The notes under the pieces were generated by a model. That model was given only the letters and a program-made list of their open reading frames with translations, had not been told where the DNA came from and did no database searches. Of a stretch of DNA of 64,000 bases, positions 8,931 to 19,528 are shown piece after piece; position 1 is the first letter of the stretch; each line of letters opens with the position of its first letter. Origin of the DNA: Chloropicon primus (taxonomy: Eukaryota > Chlorophyta > Chloropicophyceae > Chloropicales > Chloropicaceae); NCBI GenBank assembly GCA_023205875.1, contig CP060771.1, positions 62,001 through 126,000 on the forward strand, written 5' to 3'. A program made the translations under genes and the position numbers.

Positions 8931-10334
8931 ATGGTGTGGGGCCTGTTTCGAACGTGCGTGGACTATTTCACGAGGGCCAATGAGATCGTGACGAAGGCGG
9001 TCGAGAATGCGGGGGTGCACATGTCCCTTGCCAAGTTCGTCACGGGCTTGTGCGCCATGGTCCCGGTGAACTTTGTGGCTGGATACATGCCCAAAGGGAA
9101 CGCGAGGCATATCTATGGGACCCTTTCTACCTTGGGACTCCTTGCGTTTACTTATGGCAGAGATGTCGAGCAGTTTGTGTACGCGGGTGCCTTGGTGTAC
9201 TTGTTCATGAAGTTCTTCCCACGAAAGTGCGGTTACCTGACTTGGGCCACGATATTCTCGTACCAAATCTATTTGCACTACGAGCGCTCGTCGGAGGCGG
9301 CGTGGAACGCCGGAGACATCGACTTCACTGGCTCTTTCATGATGCTCGTGTTGAAGCTCATCTCGATCTCGATGGACTACCAGGATGGCATGACCGGCAG
9401 GAAGGCGAAGCACGCCTTCAGCAAGATGCCCTCGGTGCTCGAGTACTGCGGCTACCTCGGAGGAATGAGCGGCGTGATGGTCGGCCCGCACTTTTACTAC
9501 GATGACTACATGAGGTATGCGAACAACTTGGGAGAATACAAGACCCTTGGCACGAGCAAGTTCCCAAACAGGTGGCTTCCCGCGACCAGGGTCACGATTC
9601 AGGCCATCGTTTGCGCCGCCCTCTTTGCGGTGTCGACCAGGGTCATCCCAAGGTCCGTTGTGTTGTTCAACCCAGGCCAGGACATGCCCATCTTGAAGAG
9701 AATTGGACTTTCTTGGATTGCCAACACCGGCTACAGGAGCCGGTTCTACTTTGCTTGGTTCCTCTCCGAGGCGGCTTACATTCTCGCAGGATTTGGTTTC
9801 TCGGGCTACAAGGAAGACGGCGTGACCCCCAAGTGGACCAACGCGATCAACGCCCCCGTGAGGGACATCGAGCTCTCCTCGAGTGCAGCCTTCGTGGTCA
9901 CCCGGTGGAACTGCCACACCGGCATGTGGCTCAGGACTTACGTGTACGAGAGGGCGGGAGGCAAAGGGTTCTGGCCCGTCCTGGTCACCCAGCTCGTCTC
10001 TGGAGTCTGGCACGGTTTCTCCACGGGCTACGTCCTCTTCTTCTTCAACAGCGCGATCCTGATCCACTGCTCGCGCGTCATTTATAGAATCCAAAAGGAG
10101 TACGTCCCGAAGAAGTACAAGAGGCTCTCGGACGAGGTCCACAGGCTTCACACGCTCTTCAACCTGAATTACGTGGCGGGATCCTACGCGGCCGGCAACG
10201 TGTACAGGTGCTTGGGATGGTTCGCGTCCCTCTACTACATGGGTCACATCGAGATGATCGCCGTTATCGTCATCGGTACCGTCTTCTTCCCAAGAAAAGA
10301 AAAGAAGGCCGTCGAGGACAAGAAGAAGGCTTGA
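8931..10334 (+). CDS. MBOAT-family lysophospholipid acyltransferase, paralogue A
   Basis: This 467-residue multi-pass membrane protein belongs to the MBOAT superfamily. It is closest by pattern to the LPLAT group (ALE1/LPCAT/MBOAT1-2), which transfers acyl groups from acyl-CoA to lysophospholipids at the ER. It has the catalytic histidine in SGVWHGFSTGYVLFF and the paired upstream asparagine segment WNCHTGMWLRTYVYER. DFTGSFMMLVLKLISISMDYQDG and GPHFYYDDYM also match LPLATs. About ten hydrophobic segments are spread through the protein. The C-terminus ends KKKA, a fit to the KKxx ER-retrieval signal. The coding region has no intron, although the leader has intron-like repeats. The start MVWGLF is the first ATG after the last acceptor. 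Substrate preference cannot be read from the sequence. Confidence 0.92.
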   Translation: MVWGLFRTCVDYFTRANEIVTKAVENAGVHMSLAKFVTGLCAMVPVNFVAGYMPKGNARHIYGTLSTLGLLAFTYGRDVEQFVYAGALVYLFMKFFPRKCGYLTWATIFSYQIYLHYERSSEAAWNAGDIDFTGSFMMLVLKLISISMDYQDGMTGRKAKHAFSKMPSVLEYCGYLGGMSGVMVGPHFYYDDYMRYANNLGEYKTLGTSKFPNRWLPATRVTIQAIVCAALFAVSTRVIPRSVVLFNPGQDMPILKRIGLSWIANTGYRSRFYFAWFLSEAAYILAGFGFSGYKEDGVTPKWTNAINAPVRDIELSSSAAFVVTRWNCHTGMWLRTYVYERAGGKGFWPVLVTQLVSGVWHGFSTGYVLFFFNSAILIHCSRVIYRIQKEYVPKKYKRLSDEVHRLHTLFNLNYVAGSYAAGNVYRCLGWFASLYYMGHIEMIAVIVIGTVFFPRKEKKAVEDKKKA

Positions 10335-10736
10335 GACCTTCTCGAGCGAACCTTTCCCTCGCCGTCATCGTCACCTCCCTCAGCATGGAAGAAGATGAAG
10401 ACGAGCACTAGTAGCAATTTAGATTCGATTGTCCGTGATGAGGTTGTTGCAATAACTTTGAACCCTTGTAGACCTTCTTACTGACTCGAAGAAAAGAAGA
10501 AAACGTCATCACAAACCACAGGAGCTCTCAAGACAAGGCCTTGCCTTTCCCATCCATCCATAAACACAAGGGCGCCTCCTCTCCCCTTCCTCCTCCCTCC
10601 TCCTTCCTCTCCTCCATTTTTTTTTTTAATTTTAGAGCAAGCTCGAGCGTTAACCGCCGGGCGGCCGCCTTCGCCTTCTTCTTCTCATCTCGTGTCGGCT
10701 CTGTGTGTGTGTGCGTGTCGCAAGGAGGTCGAGGCG
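10335..10736. other. Intergenic spacer between the MBOAT paralogues
   Basis: Four hundred bases hold the 3' region of the first MBOAT gene and the short CT-rich leader of the second. A poly-T run (10618-10626) and TG repeats lie near the end. No gene is seen. Confidence 0.6.
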
Positions 10737-12564
10737 ATGGCCTCCTCGTGTCCCTATCATGCCGCGTACAACTTCGTCGCGTCCTCTTTCGTGGGGAGCA
10801 AAGTGCTTGAAGGGTTTGCCCTGGCAAGAGGTTGCTTTCGCCATGGAGTAGCGGAACCAATTGGGAGGTTCTTCGCCTCGGCATCCAAGTCCTCCGGCCT
10901 CCACGTGTCTCAGGTGAGCTTCCTTGCTGGTATATTCCTGAACGTGCCCTTGGCGGCGGCCACGAGGTTTGTGCCCAAGGGAAAGGCGAGGCACGCGTAC
11001 GGCGCGCTCACGACGTTGTCCCTCCTGGCTTTGGCGTACGGAAGGGATGTCCAGCAGTTTGTGTGGGCGGGAGCCTTTGTCTACGGATTGATGAGAATGT
11101 TTCCGACGAGGTGCGGCCACCTGGCGTGGGGGACCGTATTCACCTACCAGATCTACCTGTAAGTGGGACGCCTTGCGATCCGAGCGCTCGCTCGCCGGGG
11201 GTCGGTCTCTCTCTGACGGCGCCTTTTGTTTCTCTCTCTCTCTCTCCCGGGACTCGGGCGCAGGCACTACAAGTTGGGCACTGAGGAGGCTTGGAACGCC
11301 GGGGCCATAGACTTCACGGGGAGCTTCATGATGTTTACGCTCAAGCTGATATCGATTGCGATGGATTACCAGGACGGTCACCGGCACATTCACTTTGGCG
11401 AGAAGCGCACAGCGCACAGCTTCCGCGAGCTGCCCGCGCCGTTGGAGTACTCCGGTTACTTGTTTGGCCTGGGCGGTATTCTCGTCGGGCCTCACTTCTA
11501 CTACGACGAGTACATGAGGTACGCGCACAACGAGGGCGAGTACAAGACCCTGAACACCAAAGATTCCCCTCGCGTGGTCGGCGCGGCGGCGAAAGCGTTC
11601 ATGTCCACTTTCTTCTTCATCGCCGTTTACCTTCAGCTCGGAAAAGTTATAACGGACAGGCCCGCCATCTTGAAACGGGTTGATCCAAACATCAGGGCCT
11701 GGGAGAAGCTTCTCATAGGTTTCGTCGCTAACTTGGAGTACAGAGTCAAGCTCTACTTCACGTGGCACCTGGAGGAGACTGCGCTGATTCTGTCGGGGTT
11801 TGGATTTTCAGGCTGGTCCAAAGAGGTGCGTTTTTGCTTTCTCTCCCCATTACGAGATCGTGACCTGACCTAACCGCCTTCGACGTGATCTTGTTGCGTG
11901 CAGGACAAGGAGACGCCGGTGTGGACCAAGGCCGTCAGCGCTGCCGTGATCGAGTGCGAGGCCCCGCCAAGTTTTGCCGTCGCTGTTGTGAAGTGGAACA
12001 GGCACACCGGGAAGTGGCTCAGGAATTACGTTTACACGAGGATACCTGGTGGTGGGTTGCCAGCACTCATGGTGACTCAGGTCATCGCTGGCATTTGGCA
12101 TGGCCTCTCTCCATCGTTTGTGCTTTTCTTCTCCCACTCCGCGCTCCTCATCTACTGTTCGAGAATATTGTACAGGATACAAATGAGCTACCTGCCCAAG
12201 GAGACGCTGCCATACACGAATTTCGGGCATTCCCTCCTGACGCTGTTCATGCTCAATTACATCGCCGGGTAAGTTCCCACCCCTTTTTTTCACAGTACAC
12301 AACGCCTCCTCCCCCACCTGGAGCTCCGGGCGGCATTCTCTTTTCGCGTGTTGTCTCCTGAACTGACCGCCGCCGATCCCTTGCTCTTGCGTTAGCGGCT
12401 ACAACGCAGTCTCCATGAAGTCTGTCTTGGATTGGTGGAGGTCAGTGGGGTGGTGTGGCCACTACATGATATCCTTCATCTTCGTTCTCGGGTTCATTTT
12501 TCCCAAAAAGAAGAAGAAGAAGGCGAGCACGGAGGAGCACGCCACGAGCAAGAAAGCTATGTAA
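10737..12564 (+). CDS. MBOAT-family lysophospholipid acyltransferase, paralogue B
   Basis: This is a tandem paralogue of the preceding MBOAT gene, with 505 residues in four exons: 10737-11158, 11264-11825, 11904-12268 and 12396-12564. All three junctions are in phase and keep the alignment to paralogue A unbroken. Shared blocks are PKGKARHAYGALTTLSLLAL, IDFTGSFMMFTLKLISIAMD, GPHFYYDEYMRYAHN and WNRHTGKWLRNYVYTR. The catalytic histidine is in AGIWHGLSPSFVLFF. It carries an extra amphipathic N-terminal segment and ends KKAM, again KKxx-like. Donors are GTAAGT, GTGCGT and GTAAGT. The expected role is acyl-CoA:lysophospholipid acyl transfer at the ER, perhaps with a different head-group or acyl preference from paralogue A (inference). 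Confidence 0.92.
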
Positions 12565-13039
12565 TCGTAGCACACAACGATGAGCCACCGACCATCATCC
12601 CCCCCCTTTCCAAGTCGCAAGCGAGGGCTTTTTGAAAGAGAAAGAGGAGAACGATCATTCCATCCATCCATATGCCACCCCGCCCTGCTAGGCCTCCATG
12701 CCCTTCATCAGTGATCCTCTTCCTCCCTCTTTGTCGGAAGTGAGGACTCTTTGGGATGAGTAAGAGGCAGAGGATGCACTGTGCGTGAGCGTGTCCCTCC
12801 CTCCCTCCCTCCCTCTTTGTCGCAAGTGAGGACTCTTTGGGATGAGTAAGAGGCAGAGGATGCATTGTGAGTGAGCGTGTCCCTCCCTCCCTCCCTCCCT
12901 CCGACTCCTCCCCTCATCGCCATTGCTTCCTTCATCCTCCTTGCTCCTGATCTGCTGATCTTCCCCCTTGGCAGGCAAAGCAGAAGTCTGGAGGAGGCGG
13001 CGCTTTAGAGAGAGAGCGAGAGAGGAGCGGAGTTGCAGG
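12565..13039 (+). repeat. Kelch-gene upstream region with tandem repeats
   Basis: Two nearly identical 86-bp units lie at about 12725-12810 and 12811-12896. Each contains AGTGAGGACTCTTTGGGATG, then AGTAAGAGGCAGAGGATGCA and a CCCT array. A more diverged relative (GCGAGGGCTTTTTGAAAGAG) lies at 12621-12640. The units contain GTAAGA, and a CCCTTGGCAG acceptor-like site lies at 12965-12974, so a 5'-UTR intron ending there is possible. No gene is seen. Confidence 0.7.
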
Positions 13040-14686
13040 ATGGGCAAGGGAAGGGACAAGAAGAAGAAGCTTCAGAAGAAGTCCAACAAGGGCGTCTCGA
13101 AGAAGGCTCACAATCAGACGAAGCGGGAGGAGCTGAATGAGCAAAAACGAGAACGAAGGGAGGAGAGAGCAGCCCAAGGTGGTGAGGATGATATTCATGC
13201 TTTGCTTGCCCAAGTGGCTCTTCACGACAAGAAGGTGAAGCAGACTGAGGAGATTAAGGACGTGGATCCTCCGACCCCGCGATGCAACTGCACCTTCACG
13301 CCTCTGGCGAACCACGTGATGGCAGGAGCGAGTGGGCAGCAGAACTCGAGAGCCAAGTCTGCCAAGCACGAGGTGTTGCTGTATGGCGGAGAGTACTTTG
13401 ATGGGAGGAAGACCTACGTGTATGGGGACTTGTACAAGCTTGACTTGAAGAAGAAGACCTGGACGCAAATTGTTGCCAAGAAGCCTCCGAAACCTCGCAG
13501 TGGGCACCAGAGCTTCGCGTACAAGGGATACTTTTACACGTTTGGCGGGGAGTACACGAGCCCAAACCAGAAGAACTTCAATCATTACAGGGACTTTTGG
13601 AGGCTTGACTTGACGAGCTACGAGTGGGAGAAGCTGGCGATGAAGGGGGCGAGTCCCTCGGCCAGGAGCGGCCACAGGGTTGTGGTGGTGAAGGGGAAGG
13701 CCATCCTTTTCGGCGGGTTCTACGACACGGGGAAGGAGTTGAAGTACTACAACGACTTGTGGGTGTTCGACATGGAGAGCTTGAAGTGGTCGACCCATGG
13801 CCAGCCGGGTCAGCACTGCCCCTCTCCAAGGAGCGGCTTCCAGTTCTTCTGCGACGAAACGGAGGGTCAGTGCGGCAAAGTTTACCTTTACGGAGGCTAC
13901 TCTAAGCAAGTGGACGAGGACGACGAGGAGCACGGCGTCACGCACGATGACATGTGGTGCTTGGATCTCGGCACAATGCTCTGGGAGCGGATCAAGAAGA
14001 ATGGCATATGTCCGACGAAGCGGGCCGGCTCGACGATAGTGACGCACAAAAAGAACGCCGTCGCTTTTGGCGGCGTCGTGGACCACGAGGTGGAGGACAA
14101 CATCTACAGCGAGTTCTTCAACGACATGTTCAACTTCAAGATGGACAAGAGGCGGTGGTTCCCGATGGTCATTCGTAACCCGGGAAGCAAGGGCCCAGGA
14201 ATCATGGGGCAGACCTATGTGGTCAAGAAGGGCAGCGCCGCCCTAACCAAGGAGGAGAAGGCCGCCACGAAAATCCAGGCCCACTTCAGGGGCTACAGCG
14301 TGAGGAAGGCGTACAAAGTTTACCGGGTGGGGGGAAAAGTCGGAGAGCTGCTTTACTCGCCCGCGGTGGTGAAAGCGGGCGGCAAAGTGATTCATCCTCC
14401 CCCTCGGAACAAGGGTTCGTTGGTCGTGCTCGATAACGTCCTTTGGCTCTACGGGGGAACCTTCGAGGAGAAGGACCGGGAGGTCACCTTGGACGATCTC
14501 TGGTCCATTAACTTGAACAAACTCGATGGGTGGACTTGCCACGAGAAGGGAACCTTCGTTCTGTCGGAGCAAGACGCCGATTCGAGCGAAGACGACGACG
14601 ACGACATGGAAATGGACAGCGAGGAGCTTGAAATGATGAGCGACGATGACGACTCATCGTCCTCCTCCTGTATGGGCGACGACTAA
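13040..14686 (+). CDS. KLHDC4-type kelch-repeat protein with an IQ motif
   Basis: This 548-residue intronless gene matches KLHDC4, a widely conserved kelch protein of poorly known function. It has the family's basic start MGKGRDKKKKLQKK and the linker DDIHALLAQVALHDKK. The kelch blades contain EVLLYGGEYFDGRKTYVYGD, YTFGGEYTSPNQKNFNHYRD, RSGHRVVVVKGKAILFGGFY, KVYLYGGYSKQ and AVAFGGVVDHEVEDN, and a late blade LWLYGGTFEEKDREVTLDDL follows. The tail is acidic, as in the human protein. Between the fifth and last blade lies AATKIQAHFRGYSVRKAY (about 412-429), a good IQ motif expected to bind calmodulin or a related light chain. Human KLHDC4 has a low-complexity insert there instead, from memory of its sequence. 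Confidence 0.92.
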   Translation: MGKGRDKKKKLQKKSNKGVSKKAHNQTKREELNEQKRERREERAAQGGEDDIHALLAQVALHDKKVKQTEEIKDVDPPTPRCNCTFTPLANHVMAGASGQQNSRAKSAKHEVLLYGGEYFDGRKTYVYGDLYKLDLKKKTWTQIVAKKPPKPRSGHQSFAYKGYFYTFGGEYTSPNQKNFNHYRDFWRLDLTSYEWEKLAMKGASPSARSGHRVVVVKGKAILFGGFYDTGKELKYYNDLWVFDMESLKWSTHGQPGQHCPSPRSGFQFFCDETEGQCGKVYLYGGYSKQVDEDDEEHGVTHDDMWCLDLGTMLWERIKKNGICPTKRAGSTIVTHKKNAVAFGGVVDHEVEDNIYSEFFNDMFNFKMDKRRWFPMVIRNPGSKGPGIMGQTYVVKKGSAALTKEEKAATKIQAHFRGYSVRKAYKVYRVGGKVGELLYSPAVVKAGGKVIHPPPRNKGSLVVLDNVLWLYGGTFEEKDREVTLDDLWSINLNKLDGWTCHEKGTFVLSEQDADSSEDDDDDMEMDSEELEMMSDDDDSSSSSCMGDD

Positions 14687-15687
14687 GTCTTTCACTAATA
14701 ATATATTGTTTGTCCGTTACTGATGACAGCTGTACTTTCCCATAATCATCATCCAAAGTGATAGAAGACCGCCAACCGGGACCCTTGGCGTGCGTGCGTG
14801 CGCGTGAATCCTTCCTACCGTGATCTTGAGGCGCAGTTGGTCTTGAATCCCTTCCTGCTTCAAATTCCGGGTCCCCGGTCGCCCACTCTGCACATTGCCT
14901 TGCCCCTGAGAGTGCTGGTTTGTGATCCAAAAAGTGGGAGAAAGGGTGTGCGGATCCTCGCTGCTGCACCAAGTGGCGTGGAAGAGAAGTGTTTTGACTC
15001 ACCGGGAGTTGACCCCTCCTCCTCGGTGATCACCTGTGCATTGCCCTTGGCCTGTCATGTGACAAAGTGTGACAAAGTGTGACAAAGTGTCACATAGAGC
15101 TCTTGCTAAACCAAGATTCTCAAGATTGAAGAGATTTTAACTTTGGAAAAGTTGTCCAAAAAAGCAACCACGTCTTGACGTGGTGTTAAGGGCACCACGA
15201 CGTCTTCGGAAAACTCTCGTACTTCAAATGTGAAGTATTGAGTCCCGAGGGAGGAATCAATCCCCCAGGCTGGTGGCCCCAGAGGAGGCCAAAAGCGGTG
15301 GAGACAAGTGGAGGGCAAAGAGAGCAAGAGAAGAGACCTGTTGCACGAGTCTTGCGTGCCAAGATTCCATCTTGGAAGGATCTTGGTCCAGGACATTCCA
15401 TCTTTTCCAACAAACCTTCCAACCAAGTCTTGGCGTTGCCTTGTGCAACCCCAACCCCCATTGTCTTGCTTGTTTCCCGTCCCTTTGACCTCTGGTGGTC
15501 TGAGTTGGCCCTTGGTCCAATACAACGCAGAGGGATTCAAGGGGCTTGGGGCATCAAGGCTGCTGCCAAGGGGTGGAGCACCGGGCAAAGAGGAAGCAGA
15601 GGATGGGCACCACCATTCTTTGAAGAGGTTTCAGGCAGCAGAGAGGGAGAGAGGTAGAGCAAGTTCATAGAGGGACCTCTAGGAAGG
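14687..15687. other. One-kilobase intergenic region
   Basis: No gene is supported. At 15059-15088 there is a GTGTGACAAA triplet repeat. At 15169-15184 there is a hairpin, CCACGTC-TT-GACGTGG. A weaker inverted pair, CCAAGAT and ATCTTGG, lies at 15359-15386. Open frames on both strands overlap each other and resemble nothing known. The last few hundred bases are presumably promoter and leader for the channel gene. Confidence 0.6.
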
Positions 15688-18503
15688 ATGAGGTTCTCGT
15701 TGTTCAATAAACCGAACAAGGTGCAAGCCATCAACGATGAGGACGTGGGAAGCCCGATGGATGTGGCGAGCAGGGCGGACGAGAGCTTCCCAGATGAAGA
15801 CGAAGGGCAGCAGTTCCCTGGCATGGGAAAGGGTGGTGGAAACAGAAAGAGCCGCTTCGTGCTCAAGTCCTTCTTCAAAGGGGGAAACGCCAAGGAAGGC
15901 CAAGGCAAGAGGGAGAAGACCCCGGAGCTGGCAACCCACCGAATGCTGGGCATCAACACCCTCATCACGGATTCTTTCTACCAGGACAAGGAGGATGAGG
16001 TAAGTGGTAGCAGAGAACTTTGGTTTGTACAAGTTCTTGGTGGAGGTCCGAGAGACAGAGACCTTGTGAACTGACTCTGACTCTGACTCTTGACTGAACG
16101 GCTGGCTCTGTGTGTGTGTGTGTGTCTCTGTGTGTGTGTGTGTGATAGGCGGACGAGTGGCGGAGTCAGATGGACCTCTTTGCGGATGCGTACGAGACGG
16201 AAAGCGTCGCGCAGAGTCGAAATAGTCTCACGCCCGCCGCGGACGACGTCAAGGTCACGAACCAGGGCAGGAAAAAGAAGAGACCGAGTTTCATGGAAGT
16301 GGCCGACAAGAATCAGAGTTACCTGATACGAAGTCTCTTCGGGGAGATGCCCTCCCAACCCAACACTCCGAGGCTTTCGGTCACCGGCAGCAGGAGGAGG
16401 AGCATACCCAAGAGGGTGCAGTCCTTCAACCTGTTCAACTTCAGCTTCAAGGACGCCCGCTTCGGGAACGCAATCCATCCCTTTGGCGCCTTTCGGCAGA
16501 ACTGGGACACAATGTGCATGCTCCTCATCGCGTACACGATGATCCTCCTCCCGGTGAGGTTCGCCTTTTACTGGAACCGCGCGAGCGAGGACTGGGACTG
16601 GTACAAGACGTTCGACACCATCATCGACTTTTTCTTTTGTGCGGACGTGATCTTGAACTTCTACACGGGTTACATCGACGAGAGGCTGGACACGATCATC
16701 CTCAAGAGGGACAAGATCGTCACGCACTACTTGAAGACTACGTTTATCTTGGATCTCCTCGCGAGTTTCCCCTACGAGTTGGTGCAGGGCATCTTCGTCC
16801 TCAACCTCACGGGCGTCCTTCGACTGTGGAGGCTTACCAGGCTGATGCGCCTGCTGAGGCTGCAGAGGATGTTCAGGTACAGCAAGAGAATGGCTTTCCT
16901 GGAAAAGGTTCCCGTGTACATCAAGCGCATGGGAAACATGTTCTGCCTGGTCTTCGTCTTCGCCCACTGGAACGCTTGCTTCCAGTACTTTGTCGCGGAG
17001 CTGACCCACTTCCCCGAGAACTCTTGGGTCACGATAGACGGGATCATCGACGAGACCATCTTCGAAAAGTACTCTTGGTGCCTCTTCCGGGCGTTCTCCC
17101 ACATGCTTTGCATCGGTTACGGTCACACGACCCCGCAGAACGTCTCGGAGGTGTGGGTGGTCCAGATCTCGATGGTCTCCGGGGCTTCGATCTACGCCCT
17201 GTTCGTGGGTATCATCGCGACCCTGATGATCCAGGTGGACGCTTCCACCGCGATTTACAACCAGAAGATCGACACCCTCAAGCAATACGCGCAGCACAGG
17301 AGGCTCCCGAATGAGCTGACCAAGCGCATCCTGAGCTCCTTCAACCTGAGGTGGAAGAAGTACAAGGCGTTTGACGAGGCCGAGGTCTTGGACTGCCTTC
17401 CGGCCTCGATCAAGACGGAGGTGTGCCTCTTCGCGGCCAGGGACTTGGTCAAGTCCCTTCCCTTCTTGCACAACGCGGAGGAGGGTCTGATCCTCATGCT
17501 GGTCAACATGCTCAAGCCGCAGACGTTCATCAAGAAGGAGCTGATCATCAGGGAGGGCGAGGTCGCCAAGGAGATGTACTTCTTGAACGAGGGGACCGTC
17601 CAGGTCGAGAGCAACGGCACGATCATCACCCTCCTGCGCAGGGGAAGTTACTTTGGCGAGATCGGGCTGCTGAGGCAGAGCAAGAGGGTGGCGTCCGTGA
17701 GGGCAAAGTCGAACGTGGACGCGTACGCCCTGACCAAGGAGGATTTCGTGACGCTGATGACGCACTACCCCGACTCCGCGGTTGCCATGGGCAAGATCGC
17801 GGAGCACCGAAAGTACAACTTGGACAAGGCCAAGAGCAGGAAATCGACGATGCCGGGAGCGAACAAGAACAAGTCCTTCCTGGAGAGCGTGGAGGAGTTG
17901 GAGAAGATCTCCATGCAGACGGACAGGTACAAGCGGTCCAGGACGGTGTCCAGGATGAAGGAGTTCCTCGCCAGGAGGAACTCGTTGTACAACATGCCGG
18001 AGGGGGAGATGGCCGACGCCCTGGCGATAAACAAGCTCCAGTCGGAGATGTCCAAGGCGGCTGGGGGAGACTCGGAGGGAGGAAGCGAGAAGAACCTGAG
18101 CCCCGGGGACGGGCCGGCGCGGCAGATGTCCACGGTGATCGAGAGCGAGAGCGAGGGGGTGGTGGCGATGGGTGGTGGTGGTGGTGGTGGTGGTGGTGGT
18201 AGCGCGGTGGGGGATGACGTCCTGCTGGGCGAGAAGGAGCAGATCGACAAGCTCAAGTCAGAGCTGGCGAAGAGGGAGCTGCAGCTGCAGAAGAAGGAGC
18301 TCGAGGTCATCGAGAGGGAGGAAAGAATCGAAGTCAGGGAGAAGAACCTGAGCATGATGGACGACTTGGACGGGCTGACGAGGGACGACGTGAACCTGGA
18401 GGACAACGAGCCCGTCGCGAAGATCGATCCCCCGAGCAGCACCTTTCCGAACATCATCACGACGAGCAACGACAACGACAAGGGGGGCGAGGAGGAAGGT
18501 TGA
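15688..18503 (+). CDS. Cyclic-nucleotide-binding K+ channel (HCN/EAG/CNG superfamily)
   Basis: This 888-residue channel subunit has two exons, 15688-15999 (donor GTAAGT) and 16149-18503. The N-terminal 165 residues are cytosolic. S1-S6 follow, with an S4 bearing arginines at three-residue steps (LRLWRLTRLMRLLRLQRMFR). The pore filter CIGYGHTTP (about residue 425) indicates potassium selectivity. After S6 come a C-linker and a cyclic-nucleotide-binding fold (about 560-650) with GSYFGEIGLLRQSKRVASVRA, the phosphate-binding cassette. The tail holds a phospho-rich basic stretch, a run of ten glycines coded by a GGT repeat (18171-18200) and a short coiled coil (about 800-845). FGEIGLL and SVRA keep the key residues for cyclic nucleotide binding, but activation polarity cannot be read from the sequence. 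Confidence 0.95.
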
Positions 18504-18859
18504 GAGTTGAGAATAATAATAATGATAATGATAACGATAATGATAATGATAGGAGGAGGTTGATGATGATGAAACAAATATAAAAATACAACGACGACGT
18601 GATGGTCAAGCGTCATCCTCGAGCACGAGTGCCAAGTGCAAGGAGGTCCCGGAAGGAGCTTCGAGCAGCAAGCACGTCACATCCGACGGTGCTCTATCTA
18701 ATTGTTGTTCTCTGCAGTCCTCAAGACGAACGCCAAAACGCCAAACTCAATGCGATGATGTTGGTAACGCCATCACTCCTTCCCTCAGCCCTTGTCCCTC
18801 TCTCTCTCTCTCTGCCGTCGTCCACTCCTAGTCACCCTAGTTGTTACCATCGCACCTGA
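18504..18859. other. Convergent 3' intergenic region
   Basis: AT-rich GATAAT repeats (about 18510-18550) mark the 3' end of the channel gene. CT-rich sequence then runs to the end of the convergent GTPase gene. No gene is seen. Confidence 0.6.
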
Positions 18860-19528
18860 TTAGCAGGAGTTGGCTCTCAGGAAGGTCTCCACGAGGGATC
18901 GGACGCCATCCGGGTTCACGGCGGAGCAAGGGGCGGCCTCGGCCGGCAGTAGGCCCTCCTCCACCTCCACCTCCTCCTCCACCTCCTCCCTGGTGGTGGT
19001 GGTGGTGGTGGTGGTGGCGATGTCCGTCTTGGTGGCCAGGACCAAGATGGGAATCTTTGAAGCTCGCTTGACCTTGCTGAGCTCCAGCTCGGCCACGGGG
19101 AGCCTCATGCGGTCGGTGGAGTCCAGGACAAAGACGAGGGCATCGGCATCGGAGGCGTGGTCCTGCCAGGACTCTCGGAAGGCCCTTCGTCCCGGCACGT
19201 CCTTGATGAGGAGTCTCAAGCCGCAGAGGGTGAGGCAGGTGGATTGGGGTGAGGTGGTGGGTGGCGGGGCGCAGACCACATTGGCATCGTTCTCGTCCTC
19301 GCGTCCTCGCTGGCTCCTCCTCCCTTGCAACGCATGGATCAGGGAGGTCTTCCCCGCATCGTCGAGGCCAAGGAACACGAGCTTGACCTTCTGGCCGGCC
19401 TTCCACAAAGCCGAAGAGCTCGAAGAGGATGGATGATGGTGCTCCTGGTAGTTCTGGCTCTTGGCCGCAGCCGCAGGGTACCGCGGTCCCCTGAAGCAGC
19501 AAAGGAGTCCACCACCACCAGGAGCCAT
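18860..19528 (-). CDS. ARF/ARL-like small GTPase, divergent
   Basis: This single-exon gene codes for 222 residues with an ARF/SAR-type G domain. The P-loop GLDDAGKTSLIHAL matches the ARF family GLDNAGKTT. DVPGRRAFRESW stands where WDxGGQ is expected (G3), then ADALVFVLDSTDRMRL matches ARF VFVVDSxDRxR, and VLATKTDI replaces NKxD (G4). SAVNPDGV follows near the end, like the SALxGxGV of G5. A run of eight threonines and a Glu/Val tract, coded by an ACC/GGT repeat, are inserted after G4. The N-terminal 45 residues are Gly, His and Ser rich with a CC pair. There is no G2 myristoylation glycine because residue 2 is Ala. The altered G3 makes normal GTP hydrolysis doubtful. It could also be an SRbeta-like protein, but no membrane segment is seen. 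Confidence 0.8.
   Translation of the reverse strand: MAPGGGGLLCCFRGPRYPAAAAKSQNYQEHHHPSSSSSSALWKAGQKVKLVFLGLDDAGKTSLIHALQGRRSQRGREDENDANVVCAPPPTTSPQSTCLTLCGLRLLIKDVPGRRAFRESWQDHASDADALVFVLDSTDRMRLPVAELELSKVKRASKIPILVLATKTDIATTTTTTTTREEVEEEVEVEEGLLPAEAAPCSAVNPDGVRSLVETFLRANSC

Noticed and set aside
8820-10247. 475-codon minus-strand frame across the first MBOAT gene
   Set aside because: It is a shadow of a clearly conserved enzyme, caused by codon bias. It has no domain and no consistent start or splice context.
15978-17807. 609-codon minus-strand frame across the channel gene
   Set aside because: It is antisense to the channel's transmembrane and cyclic-nucleotide regions. Its His/Arg/Asp/Val-rich content is an artefact of the complementary codons.
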